NCBI GenBank assembly: GCA_964400655.1
Contig: CAYNVN010000014.1
Coordinates: 1-34,527, forward strand
Length of the DNA stretch: 34,527 nt
Source of the DNA: B16-G9 sp964400655
GTDB taxonomy: Bacteria; Bacteroidota; Bacteroidia; Bacteroidales; F082
Reading direction: 5' to 3'
The translations under genes and the position numbers were made by a program. Under the pieces are notes generated by a model that ran no database searches, was not told the DNA's origin, and saw only the letters and a list, made by a program, of their open reading frames with translations. Positions within the stretch are counted from its first letter, which is position 1. Each line of letters opens with the position of its first letter. Below, in pieces: positions 27,401-34,527 of this stretch.

Positions 27401-28040
27401 TGTCAATTTTATCCAACGGTTTGGTGCGCACCAGCGGATTGATTTCGGCAGTACCTGCTTCCGACACTTTTACCTCTATATCGTAATATACTTTCAGGGT
27501 TTTGGTTACGGGGTTGTATTGAAACGGATTTATCCACAAAGCAACTCCCCGGTAATCTCTAATAATATAAGGTTCGTTCAAACGGGCAATCGTTCCCGGA
27601 TAATCGGTATTCCACCCATATTCCTCTCCAAATTCATAAGGAACCGTAGCCGGGTCAATATCCCGGTAGAGGTTTCCTTTTGAAGGGGCTATTAAAACAT
27701 TTTTGAACTCTTTAAACTGTGACGAAATAACTTCCACCTTCATTTTCGACATATCGGGAATAATAAGCGAAGTTGAAACATAAGGAAGTGCGGGAGCTCC
27801 TTTATCAAGATTTCGTACGTTATTTCCCAAATCTATCAGCCATGCCGCACCTTCGGAGGTTTGCACTTCCGATTTCCAAAACCCGTCAACCTTCAAATGA
27901 ACCGTTGACTGAGTGCCGTCGGCTGCAATCAATGAAACCTGAGGCTTTGAAGGAGCAGAAGCGGTAACGTTTATCCACTCACCCGAAGCAAAAGTTTCCA
28001 TCCCAAAAAGAAAAACAATGGTAAACAATAAATATCTCAT
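24441..28040 (-). CDS. Gingipain-like C25 cysteine protease, T9SS substrate (second of pair)
   Basis: A 1199-residue secreted protease. The frame extends to a TTG at 28064, but ATG 28040 gives the signal peptide MRYLLFTIVFLFGMETFASG. Residues up to about 230 are a propeptide-like region. The caspase-like C25 domain follows: FLLLVGDAPQVHT, a DYTYIEGNDHYPDLFCGRFSA stretch, catalytic His446 in NYCGHGSITSW and catalytic Cys479 in SVACVNGNF, spaced 33 residues as in RgpB. Then Ig-like/CARDB-like repeats (GNGRLDAGETASMKVYI), a glycine-rich Rossmann-like module (DYLNNGGKLYMEGGDTW), and a C-terminal type A sorting domain (AYPNPFNGTIHFD...LMGRVVYT). Cleavage specificity cannot be predicted. Encoded 61 bases after its paralogue. 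Confidence 0.92.
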   Translation of the reverse strand: MRYLLFTIVFLFGMETFASGEWINVTASAPSKPQVSLIAADGTQSTVHLKVDGFWKSEVQTSEGAAWLIDLGNNVRNLDKGAPALPYVSTSLIIPDMSKMKVEVISSQFKEFKNVLIAPSKGNLYRDIDPATVPYEFGEEYGWNTDYPGTIARLNEPYIIRDYRGVALWINPFQYNPVTKTLKVYYDIEVKVSEAGTAEINPLVRTKPLDKIDSRFNRIYKTHFLNYQKGNRYTPVEEHGNMLIISYGDFMDEMDPFVTWKTQCGTHVDMVSIDSVGNTAPAIKQYVTNYYNDNGLTFLLLVGDAPQVHTSSVAGNDSDNDYTYIEGNDHYPDLFCGRFSAETESQVTTQVNRMIDYEKTPMVSDTTWFTQCLGIASNQGTGDDGEYDWEHVRNIQQNKLLPYTYLYDYELYDGTHGGHDEPGDPWPADVSDAVNDGVTIINYCGHGSITSWSTTGFSNWDVNNLTNAGNLPFIFSVACVNGNFKNNTCFAEAWLRATDNFGNPTGAVCTIMSTINQSWDPPMCGQDAMNDILVETYPDNIKRTFGGVTMNGCMEMNDTYGSAGYKMTDTWTIFGDPSLMLRTAYPDDIAVTNPSMLMVGDTSMEFTCNVDGAIATLSMDGEILGSVTVSGDTNTINFTSPLSSTGSADFVVIAYNHVPYIDSIEIVSGNTPFIQYVNNAINDSLGNNNQMVDYNEDVFMTVYLENTGMVDAVDLISNISTSSPYVTITDTTENYGTVAPGDTVGIYNGYRFTVADSVPDMAEINFDIEAYDTSGITWNMGFSVIAHAPVLQYVFYEIDDSTTGNGNGRLDAGETASMKVYIANAGSAKAFNVDAVLTGDEEWITIQNSTMTYGDMDAGDTVMAVYTVTADADAPEGLLVWFDINMSADFNITGNGKFPVVVGPKPVVIIKLAPTLSADSLMASLAELSLSGQVMDSIPDNINDYKAAFVLLGVFSNNHVLTENEGQQLADYLNNGGKLYMEGGDTWAVDSPTAVHPMFSIEGVEDGSNDLNTVTGDEATFMEGYIFQYQGANNYIDRIAPLDKAFAILTNMNPGYDAAIANIENNYRTIGASFEYGGLVDNDVCNKTGYLAEMLSFFGVPYIWTGTVDAKEEQAEVRAYPNPFNGTIHFDLYNVSGKTATLSVFDLMGRVVYTTTTNRLSGNVRFNWNAAGNGVKQGVYFYAVSSGNSRTTGKIIYTR

Positions 28041-28101
28041 AACACGTTTATTTAGATCATTCAAAAATGATTAATACTATACAGACCTGTTTTAACGGCC
28101 T

Positions 28102-31100
28102 CTATTTTGATATGACAATCAACTTTGATACAATGTTGCCCCCCGATAAAATATTGACCGAATAAATACCATTTGTCAAACCGGCAATATTTAAATTAAT
28201 ATTATTCATGCCTTTTTTAAACAATTGTTTTTTACTCAACATTTTACGGCCTGTCATGTCATAAATTTCAACAGCTCCGTTGCTACCTGCTTTTGTTTCA
28301 AAGCGGATATGCAGCCATTCGCTGACAGGATTGGGGTAAATCATCACTTCTGAATTTTCCTGCCGGTTATTATCTATTCCCGTCCACATGTACGAAACGT
28401 CAAAAAACGACAGTATTTCGGCCATATAACCTGCTTTATTACAGATATTGTTGTCAACCAAACCGCCAAATTCGAAGGAGGAGCCAATGGTTTTATAGAG
28501 GCTGTTTTCAAAACTGATGGCTGTATTTAAAACGGGCGAAGTGTTAAACAGCAATAGTTTGGAAGTGTCGTCGGTATCTATATGATCGATATAGTTGTTT
28601 GCACCGTCGTAAGTAAATGAATAATTTGCCATAAAATTATTTTCGTCGCCGGCAATTACGCTCAGGTCGTCGGAACCATCATCAGTACCCACAATGTGGA
28701 ACATCGGGTGCACGGGAGTGGAGGCATCAAAATACCAGGTATCGCCCCCTTCCATATACAAACGTCCTCCGTTATTCAGATAATCAGCCAACATATCGCC
28801 TTCTTCATTGGTAAGTACATGATTGCTATTATACACACCCAAACATACAAATGCACATTTATAATCATCGAGGTTTTCGGGAACGGAGCCGGTAACATCT
28901 GACGGGGTTGAAAGAATATCAAGACACTTTACAATAGAATCGGGCGAGATGGTTTCCTCAGCCAAATTGATGACCACCACCGGTTTTTGACCGATTATCA
29001 CATTGAAACTGTCGGCTCCGCTGTAATCGTTATCGGCAATCCAGTTAAAATTAAACAGGGCATCCGTGGCATCGGGAGTGTCGGGCGATGCCGTAACACT
29101 GTATGATGCCGTTTTGCTCGAATCGGGTTCCATATTGCCGTAAGGGAGCGTGGAAGTGTTAACCGTAATGTATTCGTTTGCCGACGAAAGCATGGCCATA
29201 ACATTGGATGCCGGAGCTCCTCCGTTATTTTTAAGTTCCAACAGGAAATTTACCGTTTCGCCCGGATCCAGTTTTCCGTTATTGTTTCCGGTGGCATCAT
29301 CAATTACAAACGAGTTAATTTCCAAACCGGGAGCGAATGCCATTTCGGTAAATGCCGAAACCGTTGTATCGTCGCCGTAAACCGATGTGAGATAACAGTG
29401 AATAAGGTGTCCGTCGGGTACATTTGAAGCAACCAAAATCTGAAAAGCATCCTGTACCAAAACCGAATCGTGTGCAGCAATGGTTCCGTAATTTTCCGTA
29501 CTGTCCTGCAAAGTAATATAGGGGTCGTTTTCAACCGACAGCGTAACCATAACATCATTTGCGTCGTCGTTACCCACATTTTCCATATAAACCGAAAAGC
29601 GTACCTCCTCGCCAAAATCTATCTGTCCGTTACCGTTTCCGTTGGTGGTATCATTTACCCAGTGACTTTGGTATGTAACAAATGGCCCGTCAGCCGGAAT
29701 AACCGGAATGGTTGAAATATCGGGTTGATAATTCTGTGCGGTAATAACAAGGTCGGCATCACCCGGAGTGGTAAAAGGGTCGAAAATAAGCTCGGCATTA
29801 CCCAGCGAATCGGCAAGTACCGCCGTTTTCAGGTTACCGTTCATCGAAAGGGCAACATAAGCGTATGGTGCAGCGGTAACGGTTATGGAATTTTGTCCCA
29901 GCAAAATAACTGCCGGAGCCGTAACCGTCATCTGGTCGGGAACCGAGTAATAGATCATCAGCGACGGGTCGCCCATTAAATTGTATATATCCCAGTAGTA
30001 TGATTGGGCATCGGAACCGCTTTCACTAACGGCAAGGTTGCCTGCAAAAACATGCTGATCCATGGTGGTGTACCACTCGCCGAACAGTTCGCCATGATCG
30101 TGAAAAGCACGGTCGTAGTTACCAAGGCCGGTTTCTTCGTAAGGAGGCGGGTTTTCCGAAATGGTACCCACGCCCACTCCAAAATAATAATCTTCGTCCC
30201 AATAAGTACTGTTGGAACCGCCAATGTAACCGATGGCACCTTTATTCGGGGCTCTAACAATCTCTTCGGCAAAACAGTCGGTTTGAAATTCCGAAGTGGA
30301 GCAGCAGTTTCCTATAAGCAAGCCATACTGACTTTGGTTTTCGAGTGTGGGAATGTCGGAAATGGTAAACGACGGGTCGGCCCACCCTGCCGGGCTTCCG
30401 TGTGCCGTATAGTTGGCAAAGGCAACGCCGTCACTAATATTTTGAATGATGTCGGCCGAATGGTTTCCCGATTCGGGATAGAGATAGGTATGCGAAAAAA
30501 TATTGTGTGCTTCGTTAAAATAGTTGATGGTTCCATAGTTAATTTGTCCGTTTCCCCAGTCGTTTCCATGTCCGCTTCCATCCATTCCGGCAATCATAAC
30601 AACGGTATCGAGATAAGCCGGTTGCGGCATGTTGTATTGCTCATACTCCAGCGTTTTATCAATATAGGGCTGAAGCTGGGCGGTGTCTTCCGCCGAAAAC
30701 CTGCCGTAAAACATCTCGGGAAAAAGGTCGCCGGTAAACTCACAACTGTTGCGGTCGGTTACGCCGTTGCCATTATCCCATACATCCACCTGTGCAATAT
30801 CGCCCACAAAAAGCGCAAACGAAGGAGCCGGATCGTCGGCCGTTCCGTTGTTATACAAATCCTGTAACCAGGCTTTAATGGCCTCTTTGGTGTTGCCTAT
30901 CACATCGGTATAACCTGTCACTACGGTAAATCCTTTTTTTGTTTTCCAATCAATAAACGATTGCAACTGCTCTTCAAACATACGATCGGCAACAATGGCA
31001 TATTTAACCGGATATTGTGTTAAATTTTCTCTCGAAACGGGTTCGGAGTAGTTCATTAACAATTTGTAAGTTGCATTAAAATAGGGTGAGTAGTAACGCT

Positions 31101-31746
31101 CTTTTAACCGGTTGGTTTTTGCCAGATCGGCACCTTCAAAAGTTATTTCAAACTTAAGGTTTTCATAAACCCTGATGATTCCGGTTTTCGGGTTGTATTG
31201 AACGGGATTTATATTGATCCGGCCAATATTAACGGCACGCATCTGCCCCAACACATCAACTGAAACCAAACGGGTATCGGTAAAAGCGTCGGTTTGGTAT
31301 CGATCTTTATTCCAAACAAATTCATTTGTTCCGCATTTGGATTGCGGGCCCTGACAAGGAATGATTTGGTAAGGCACCCCATAATCGGCAAGTTTATACT
31401 CCTTAAGGTCGTAACTTTGTACAATAACTTTTGGTTTGGCACCGTAAGGCACTTCAATAAGTTTTCCCTTAACGGGCATTTCGGGGTTACCGATATTTTG
31501 TGATTTTGCATAACCGTCAACCCTGATACGGGCAAAGGTTCCCTTTTCCGTTTCTACAAAAACAAATTTTAAAAATCCTACATTGTTTGTCAGTTGTAGT
31601 TTTAAATCGGTTTTTCCGGTTAGTACCAGCGACGATTTACCCTGTTGGGTTGTTTTAATGGTGCGGGCCGTTACATTAAAGGCAAACAGACCAAATAATG
31701 CCAAAAATACAACTTTGGCAAAGGAGAGTGTAAAGGTTAATTTCAT
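28102..31746 (-). CDS. Gingipain-like C25 cysteine protease, T9SS substrate (first of pair)
   Basis: A 1214-residue paralogue of the following gene, with start ATG 31746 and signal sequence MKLTFTLSFAKVVFLALFGLFAFNVTA. Propeptide-like N-terminus, then the C25 domain: SFALFVGDIAQVDVWDNG, DLFPEMFYGRFSAED, His449 in YTAHGSPAGW and the Cys pair 481-482 in IGNCCSTSEF; Cys481 aligns with the catalytic Cys, 32 residues after the His. CARDB-like repeats (GNGQIDFGEEVRFSVYM and GNNNGKLDPGETVNFLLEL) follow, then the same C-terminal module as its partner (DYLNNGGRLYMEGGDTW, NNYIDHI, NICNKAGYMAEILSFF) and a type A sorting domain (IYPNPVSEWLHIRF). A promoter with TTG and TACTTTTG lies upstream. Confidence 0.92.
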   Translation of the reverse strand: MKLTFTLSFAKVVFLALFGLFAFNVTARTIKTTQQGKSSLVLTGKTDLKLQLTNNVGFLKFVFVETEKGTFARIRVDGYAKSQNIGNPEMPVKGKLIEVPYGAKPKVIVQSYDLKEYKLADYGVPYQIIPCQGPQSKCGTNEFVWNKDRYQTDAFTDTRLVSVDVLGQMRAVNIGRININPVQYNPKTGIIRVYENLKFEITFEGADLAKTNRLKERYYSPYFNATYKLLMNYSEPVSRENLTQYPVKYAIVADRMFEEQLQSFIDWKTKKGFTVVTGYTDVIGNTKEAIKAWLQDLYNNGTADDPAPSFALFVGDIAQVDVWDNGNGVTDRNSCEFTGDLFPEMFYGRFSAEDTAQLQPYIDKTLEYEQYNMPQPAYLDTVVMIAGMDGSGHGNDWGNGQINYGTINYFNEAHNIFSHTYLYPESGNHSADIIQNISDGVAFANYTAHGSPAGWADPSFTISDIPTLENQSQYGLLIGNCCSTSEFQTDCFAEEIVRAPNKGAIGYIGGSNSTYWDEDYYFGVGVGTISENPPPYEETGLGNYDRAFHDHGELFGEWYTTMDQHVFAGNLAVSESGSDAQSYYWDIYNLMGDPSLMIYYSVPDQMTVTAPAVILLGQNSITVTAAPYAYVALSMNGNLKTAVLADSLGNAELIFDPFTTPGDADLVITAQNYQPDISTIPVIPADGPFVTYQSHWVNDTTNGNGNGQIDFGEEVRFSVYMENVGNDDANDVMVTLSVENDPYITLQDSTENYGTIAAHDSVLVQDAFQILVASNVPDGHLIHCYLTSVYGDDTTVSAFTEMAFAPGLEINSFVIDDATGNNNGKLDPGETVNFLLELKNNGGAPASNVMAMLSSANEYITVNTSTLPYGNMEPDSSKTASYSVTASPDTPDATDALFNFNWIADNDYSGADSFNVIIGQKPVVVINLAEETISPDSIVKCLDILSTPSDVTGSVPENLDDYKCAFVCLGVYNSNHVLTNEEGDMLADYLNNGGRLYMEGGDTWYFDASTPVHPMFHIVGTDDGSDDLSVIAGDENNFMANYSFTYDGANNYIDHIDTDDTSKLLLFNTSPVLNTAISFENSLYKTIGSSFEFGGLVDNNICNKAGYMAEILSFFDVSYMWTGIDNNRQENSEVMIYPNPVSEWLHIRFETKAGSNGAVEIYDMTGRKMLSKKQLFKKGMNNINLNIAGLTNGIYSVNILSGGNIVSKLIVISK

Positions 31747-31766
31747 AATTACGGGTTATAAAACGA

Positions 31767-31799
31767 CAAAAGTAATAATATAATAATGTACTATGACAA
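31767..31799 (-). promoter_or_regulatory. Promoter for the first C25 protease
   Basis: On the minus strand TTG (31799-31797), a 22-base spacer and TACTTTTG (31774-31767) match the -33/-7 pair; the -7 box is 20 bases before the ATG. Separates the proteases from the receptor gene upstream. Confidence 0.5.
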
Positions 31800-31846
31800 T
31801 AAACAGTGATACATCGTTGTATGGGAGGATGTCAACACAAAACCGT

Positions 31847-34090
31847 TCAGTTTTTAACTCCTATGGGAATTACAACCGACAGGGCAATGTTGCGCCCCGA
31901 ATTGCAAATACCAAGAGGCTTTAAGGTGGAAAGATGATCTTTATAGGCTTTATTAAAAAGATTACTGCCGGTGATACTAATTGTTATTATCTGTTTTCCT
32001 GTTTTAATACCCGTACCGATGCCTGCATCCAGCAAAGCATAGCCGTCGGTTGAAGTTTCAAACTGCGCCGGATTGTTTTGTGCCAGCGCAATATCGGTAC
32101 CCACTTTAACATAGCTGTTCTTAAATACCGACCAACTGTTTTTTTGTAATTTAACTTCAAACCTGAATTTTTGGGCGGGAATAAAAGGCAAATATGCTCC
32201 GTCGGTTTTTTTTCCGATAACATACGACCATTTAGCCAAAATATGTAACCAGTGTACGGGATGCGGATGGATATGAAGTTTCGCTTCTCCGCCGTACAAT
32301 GTTGCCGTATCCTGCAAATAGTAATAAACAGGTAAACCTGTAGCTGTTGTGTCGGACGAAGGACTAAGGTATATGTAATTGTTAACGAAATTATAAAATC
32401 CGGAAACATCAAGAGTTGTATGAATGGTGTGCAGATGAAGGCCCAAGTCGGCTTCGGTATTGCGTTGCGTTTCCAAATCGGGATTTCCAACCTCATAACG
32501 GGTGCCGTGAATACCGTTTTGCGTAAGTTCGGCAAGGTTCGGGCTGCGGAAAGCCGATGCCAGATTGGCCCGCAGCAACAGCGTACGGGAAAGATGCCAT
32601 GTGGCTCCAAGCGAAAAACTTACGTTGTTGTAGGTTCGGTTTAGCGGCCCCATTAAAGGAAACTCCGCTCCGCTTTTGGGTTGTTCGGGAACCGCAACAT
32701 TGTAGTAGGTATAACGTATGCCGGTTTCGATGTTTAATTTTTCGGTTTGAAACTGCCCCAGCACAAAAGCCGACAACTCATTAATGGTGGCATCGGGAAG
32801 CACATGGTTGGGAGCATCTCCGTTTTTATTGTTCTGCCACATTCCCTGAAACCCCGAGGAAACCTTAAAGCCTCCCTTTACCGGAAAAGTGGTTTTCGCA
32901 CTGTAATGTACCGAGTTAAGCAACATATCCACCGCCGTATAAAAGGGGTTATCGGGGTCGGTTTGCAACAACCGGTGGTTTTGTTGCCATGCCGCATCAA
33001 CATAGGTTTTAAACTTTCCCGTCCATATTTTATTTTGAGAATGGATCAGAAAATCGGAAAGATCCTGATACCAGATTTGATTTTTCCTGTCGTTGTTGTT
33101 TACCTTCTGTATTGACGGCGGTACCGTTAAACCCAGTTTGTTATTACTAAACTCCGTAAAAATTCTAAACGACCCGAGCTTATTGATAAGTCCGGCATCG
33201 GCCTTAATGCCGCTTGTGTTAAATCTGGAATTAACCACCTGTTTACCGTTGCCGTCAACATAATCTTTGTTTGAATTAACATTGCCCGTTATCCCCCAAA
33301 TAATATTTTTATTGGTTCCCCGTAAACCGATATTTCCTTTTAACCCCTGAGTATTTGAATAATAATTAAATGATGCCTCGCCTTTTATTTCTCCTTCGGG
33401 AAGCGGTACTTTGGGTATAATATTGATAATGCCTCCAACAGCCCCCGAACCGTATAACAACGAAGCAGGCCCTTTTAACACCTCCACTTTTCCAACACCC
33501 GACTGGTTAACCATATAGGGATGATCAACCGAAAACTGAAAGTTTTCCATGGGAATCCCATTGTTTAAAAACAATATATTGCTGGTTGAAAGCCCCCTGA
33601 TAACCGGGGTTCCGATACCCGGCCCTTTCGATATCATGTCAACGCCGGGAACAGCCGTAATGGCTTTTATAAACGACGGCGTGGCAACATTTTGTAACGT
33701 CCTGCTTTTGAGGGTGCTTATTTTTACGGTATTTACATGTTGCGAACCGGCAAAATTACCCGAAATCACAACCTCTTCTCCCTGAACCACCAACGGACTT
33801 AGTGCAACATCAAGGGTTTGACGGCCGGCGGTAATTACAATTTTTCGTATTTCGGTTTTGTAACCGATAAACGAAACGGTAAGCAGTTGTTCGCCTTTGG
33901 GAAGTTTTTCAATTAAAAATTTTCCCTCTTTATCGGAAACCACCCCCTTTGAAAGTTCCGGAAAATAAACATTGGCCCCAACCAGTGGTGTGTTGTCCGT
34001 TTTATCGGTAATCCGTCCCGACAAACCATTCTGTCCGTATGAAAATATGCTGAAAAGGATAACACTTAAAATAATGATTCCTCTTTTCAT
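31847..34090 (-). CDS. TonB-dependent outer-membrane receptor
   Basis: A 747-residue outer-membrane importer with signal peptide MKRGIIILSVILFSIFSYGQ. Residues 23-105 are a carboxypeptidase-regulatory-like domain (LSGRITDKTDNTPLVGANVYF ... VSDKEGKFLIEKLPKG). The plug follows at about 110-225 (VPGVDMISKGPGIGTPVIRGLSTSNILFLNNGIPME ... VGKVEVLKGPASLLYGSGAVGGIINII). The barrel includes LRANLASAFRSPNLAELTQNGIHGTRYEVGNPDLE and a His-rich LHIHPHPVHWLHI segment, then GSNLFNKAYKDHLSTLK near the end. The RSPN/GNPDL arrangement and the histidines recall ZnuD-like metal receptors, but substrate is not proven. It is not a SusC and no SusD lies next to it. It has the clearest promoter of the window. Confidence 0.94.
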   Translation of the reverse strand: MKRGIIILSVILFSIFSYGQNGLSGRITDKTDNTPLVGANVYFPELSKGVVSDKEGKFLIEKLPKGEQLLTVSFIGYKTEIRKIVITAGRQTLDVALSPLVVQGEEVVISGNFAGSQHVNTVKISTLKSRTLQNVATPSFIKAITAVPGVDMISKGPGIGTPVIRGLSTSNILFLNNGIPMENFQFSVDHPYMVNQSGVGKVEVLKGPASLLYGSGAVGGIINIIPKVPLPEGEIKGEASFNYYSNTQGLKGNIGLRGTNKNIIWGITGNVNSNKDYVDGNGKQVVNSRFNTSGIKADAGLINKLGSFRIFTEFSNNKLGLTVPPSIQKVNNNDRKNQIWYQDLSDFLIHSQNKIWTGKFKTYVDAAWQQNHRLLQTDPDNPFYTAVDMLLNSVHYSAKTTFPVKGGFKVSSGFQGMWQNNKNGDAPNHVLPDATINELSAFVLGQFQTEKLNIETGIRYTYYNVAVPEQPKSGAEFPLMGPLNRTYNNVSFSLGATWHLSRTLLLRANLASAFRSPNLAELTQNGIHGTRYEVGNPDLETQRNTEADLGLHLHTIHTTLDVSGFYNFVNNYIYLSPSSDTTATGLPVYYYLQDTATLYGGEAKLHIHPHPVHWLHILAKWSYVIGKKTDGAYLPFIPAQKFRFEVKLQKNSWSVFKNSYVKVGTDIALAQNNPAQFETSTDGYALLDAGIGTGIKTGKQIITISITGSNLFNKAYKDHLSTLKPLGICNSGRNIALSVVIPIGVKN

Positions 34091-34110
34091 TCCTTTAACC
34101 GTTTAGCCGG

Positions 34111-34140
34111 CAAAGTTAGCATTTGGCTTCTCTTTATCAA
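34111..34140 (-). promoter_or_regulatory. Promoter for the TonB-dependent receptor
   Basis: Minus strand: TTG (34140-34138), a 19-base spacer and TAACTTTG (34118-34111). Both elements and the spacing fit the Bacteroidota consensus; the -7 box is 20 bases before the ATG. Confidence 0.65.
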
Positions 34141-34380
34141 TAGTAATTAACAGAATTTATAGCTTTTTAAGGTTGTTTCCCGTAATTACGCACCTTGCCA
34201 AATGCTTTGGTTGAAATATGTATTTACTATAATAAAATTAGATAAGAAATTTTTGCCGCAAGCACATTCAACATAGTGCAATATTAAAAACCCGATTAAA
34301 TTATTTTACATTTTTCATAAAGACAGGAAATCGTCATCATTAAAAAATAAACACCAAACTTTCATTAATAAATTAATAAG

Positions 34381-34388
34381 TATCTTTG
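34381..34388 (+). promoter_or_regulatory. Bacteroidota -7 box for the right-edge gene
   Basis: TATCTTTG fits TAnnTTTG, 35 bases before the ATG at 34424. No TTG at the -33 position. Confidence 0.4.
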
Positions 34389-34423
34389 AAAAGAAAGCAC
34401 ATTCACAAAACCATACTTCCGCC

Positions 34424-34527
34424 ATGAAAAAAATGTTTAAAATATTTGTTCTGTTATTATCGGGTTTAACGGCAACCAACAGCTTTGCACAACAATTAAC
34501 CGAAAAATGGGTAAGTTGCTTCGGGGG
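34424..34527 (+). CDS. N-terminus of an exported protein, truncated by window edge
   Basis: ATG 34424 opens a frame of 34 codons to the window end: a signal peptide (MKKMFKIFVLLLSGLTATNSFAQ) followed by QLTEKWVSCFGG. The family cannot be told from this fragment. It is divergent from the TonB receptor and has a -7 box upstream. Confidence 0.7.
   Translation, partial: MKKMFKIFVLLLSGLTATNSFAQQLTEKWVSCFG

Larger units (their letters stand above)
34091..34423. other. Divergent intergenic region with two promoters
   Basis: A 333-base AT-rich gap between the minus-strand receptor gene and a plus-strand exported-protein gene. It holds the receptor promoter at its left end and a -7 box of the right-hand gene at its right end. 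I see no hairpin of note, no small gene and no clear operator palindrome in between. Confidence 0.6.

Noticed and set aside
28056..28071. Palindrome atcatt-caaa-aatgat upstream of the second protease as an operator
   Set aside because: A 6-bp AT-rich palindrome is common by chance, and there is no second copy near the paralogue or the receptor.
30004..30867. 287-codon plus-strand open frame
   Set aside because: It is antisense to the C25 domain of the first protease, which has complete catalytic motifs, a signal peptide and a sorting domain. The antisense protein shows no domain logic.
31987..32610. 207-codon minus-strand open frame
   Set aside because: It is a shifted-frame shadow inside the TonB receptor barrel; the receptor frame is continuous.

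Overview
The window looks like a chromosomal segment of a member of the Bacteroidota, probably a Bacteroidales/Marinilabiliales-type marine or environmental lineage; the exact taxon cannot be fixed from sequence alone. The evidence is Bacteroidota-type -7 boxes (TAnnTTTG) before many genes, type IX secretion (T9SS) type A C-terminal sorting domains on three large secreted proteins, gingipain-type C25 proteases, a TonB receptor with an N-terminal carboxypeptidase-regulatory-like domain, and a nadK - DUF6089 - uppS - bamA - skp - skp cluster typical of this phylum.

Layout. 1-3660 (minus) is the N-terminal 1220 residues of a giant exported alpha/beta-hydrolase (lipase-like) that runs off the left edge and ends, within the window, in a FecR-like domain. 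3853-6564 (minus) is a T9SS-exported BNR/Asp-box beta-propeller protein. 6718-10910 (plus) holds a low-molecular-weight tyrosine phosphatase, leucyl-tRNA synthetase and a DUF3108 protein. 10911-11569 is a gene-free stretch made of several degenerate repeat types. 11570-17995 (plus) is the envelope-biogenesis cluster: NAD kinase, a DUF6089 outer-membrane protein, undecaprenyl diphosphate synthase, BamA and two Skp/OmpH chaperones, closed by a strong intrinsic terminator. 18219-20270 (plus) is a LruC-domain lipoprotein. 20430-22286 (plus) is a compact run of a small DUF5668-like membrane protein, a ComB-like phosphatase and a LolA-like periplasmic protein, again ended by an intrinsic terminator. 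22426-23070 (plus) is a hemolysin-III/PAQR membrane protein. 23082-34090 (minus) holds, in transcription order, a TonB-dependent receptor, two paralogous gingipain-like C25 proteases and an AtoE-type short-chain fatty-acid transporter. The first 104 bases of a new plus-strand exported protein lie at the right edge.

How the parts fit. The plus-strand centre is housekeeping: translation (leuS), cofactor supply (nadK), lipid carrier synthesis (uppS), outer-membrane protein assembly (bamA, skp) and lipoprotein handling (LolA-like). The minus-strand flanks are surface and secreted functions: lipase-like hydrolase, beta-propeller, proteases, an outer-membrane receptor and a fatty-acid permease, suggesting extracellular breakdown of protein or lipid and uptake of products. 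This functional link is inference from neighbourhood only.

I did not find an obviously new multi-gene system. The most unusual items are the lipase/FecR-like architecture, the tandem C25 proteases that share a C-terminal glycine-rich module, the comB/lolA-like junction (no ATG for the second gene and an A7 slippery heptamer in exactly the right register), and the composite repeat region at 10.9-11.5 kb.
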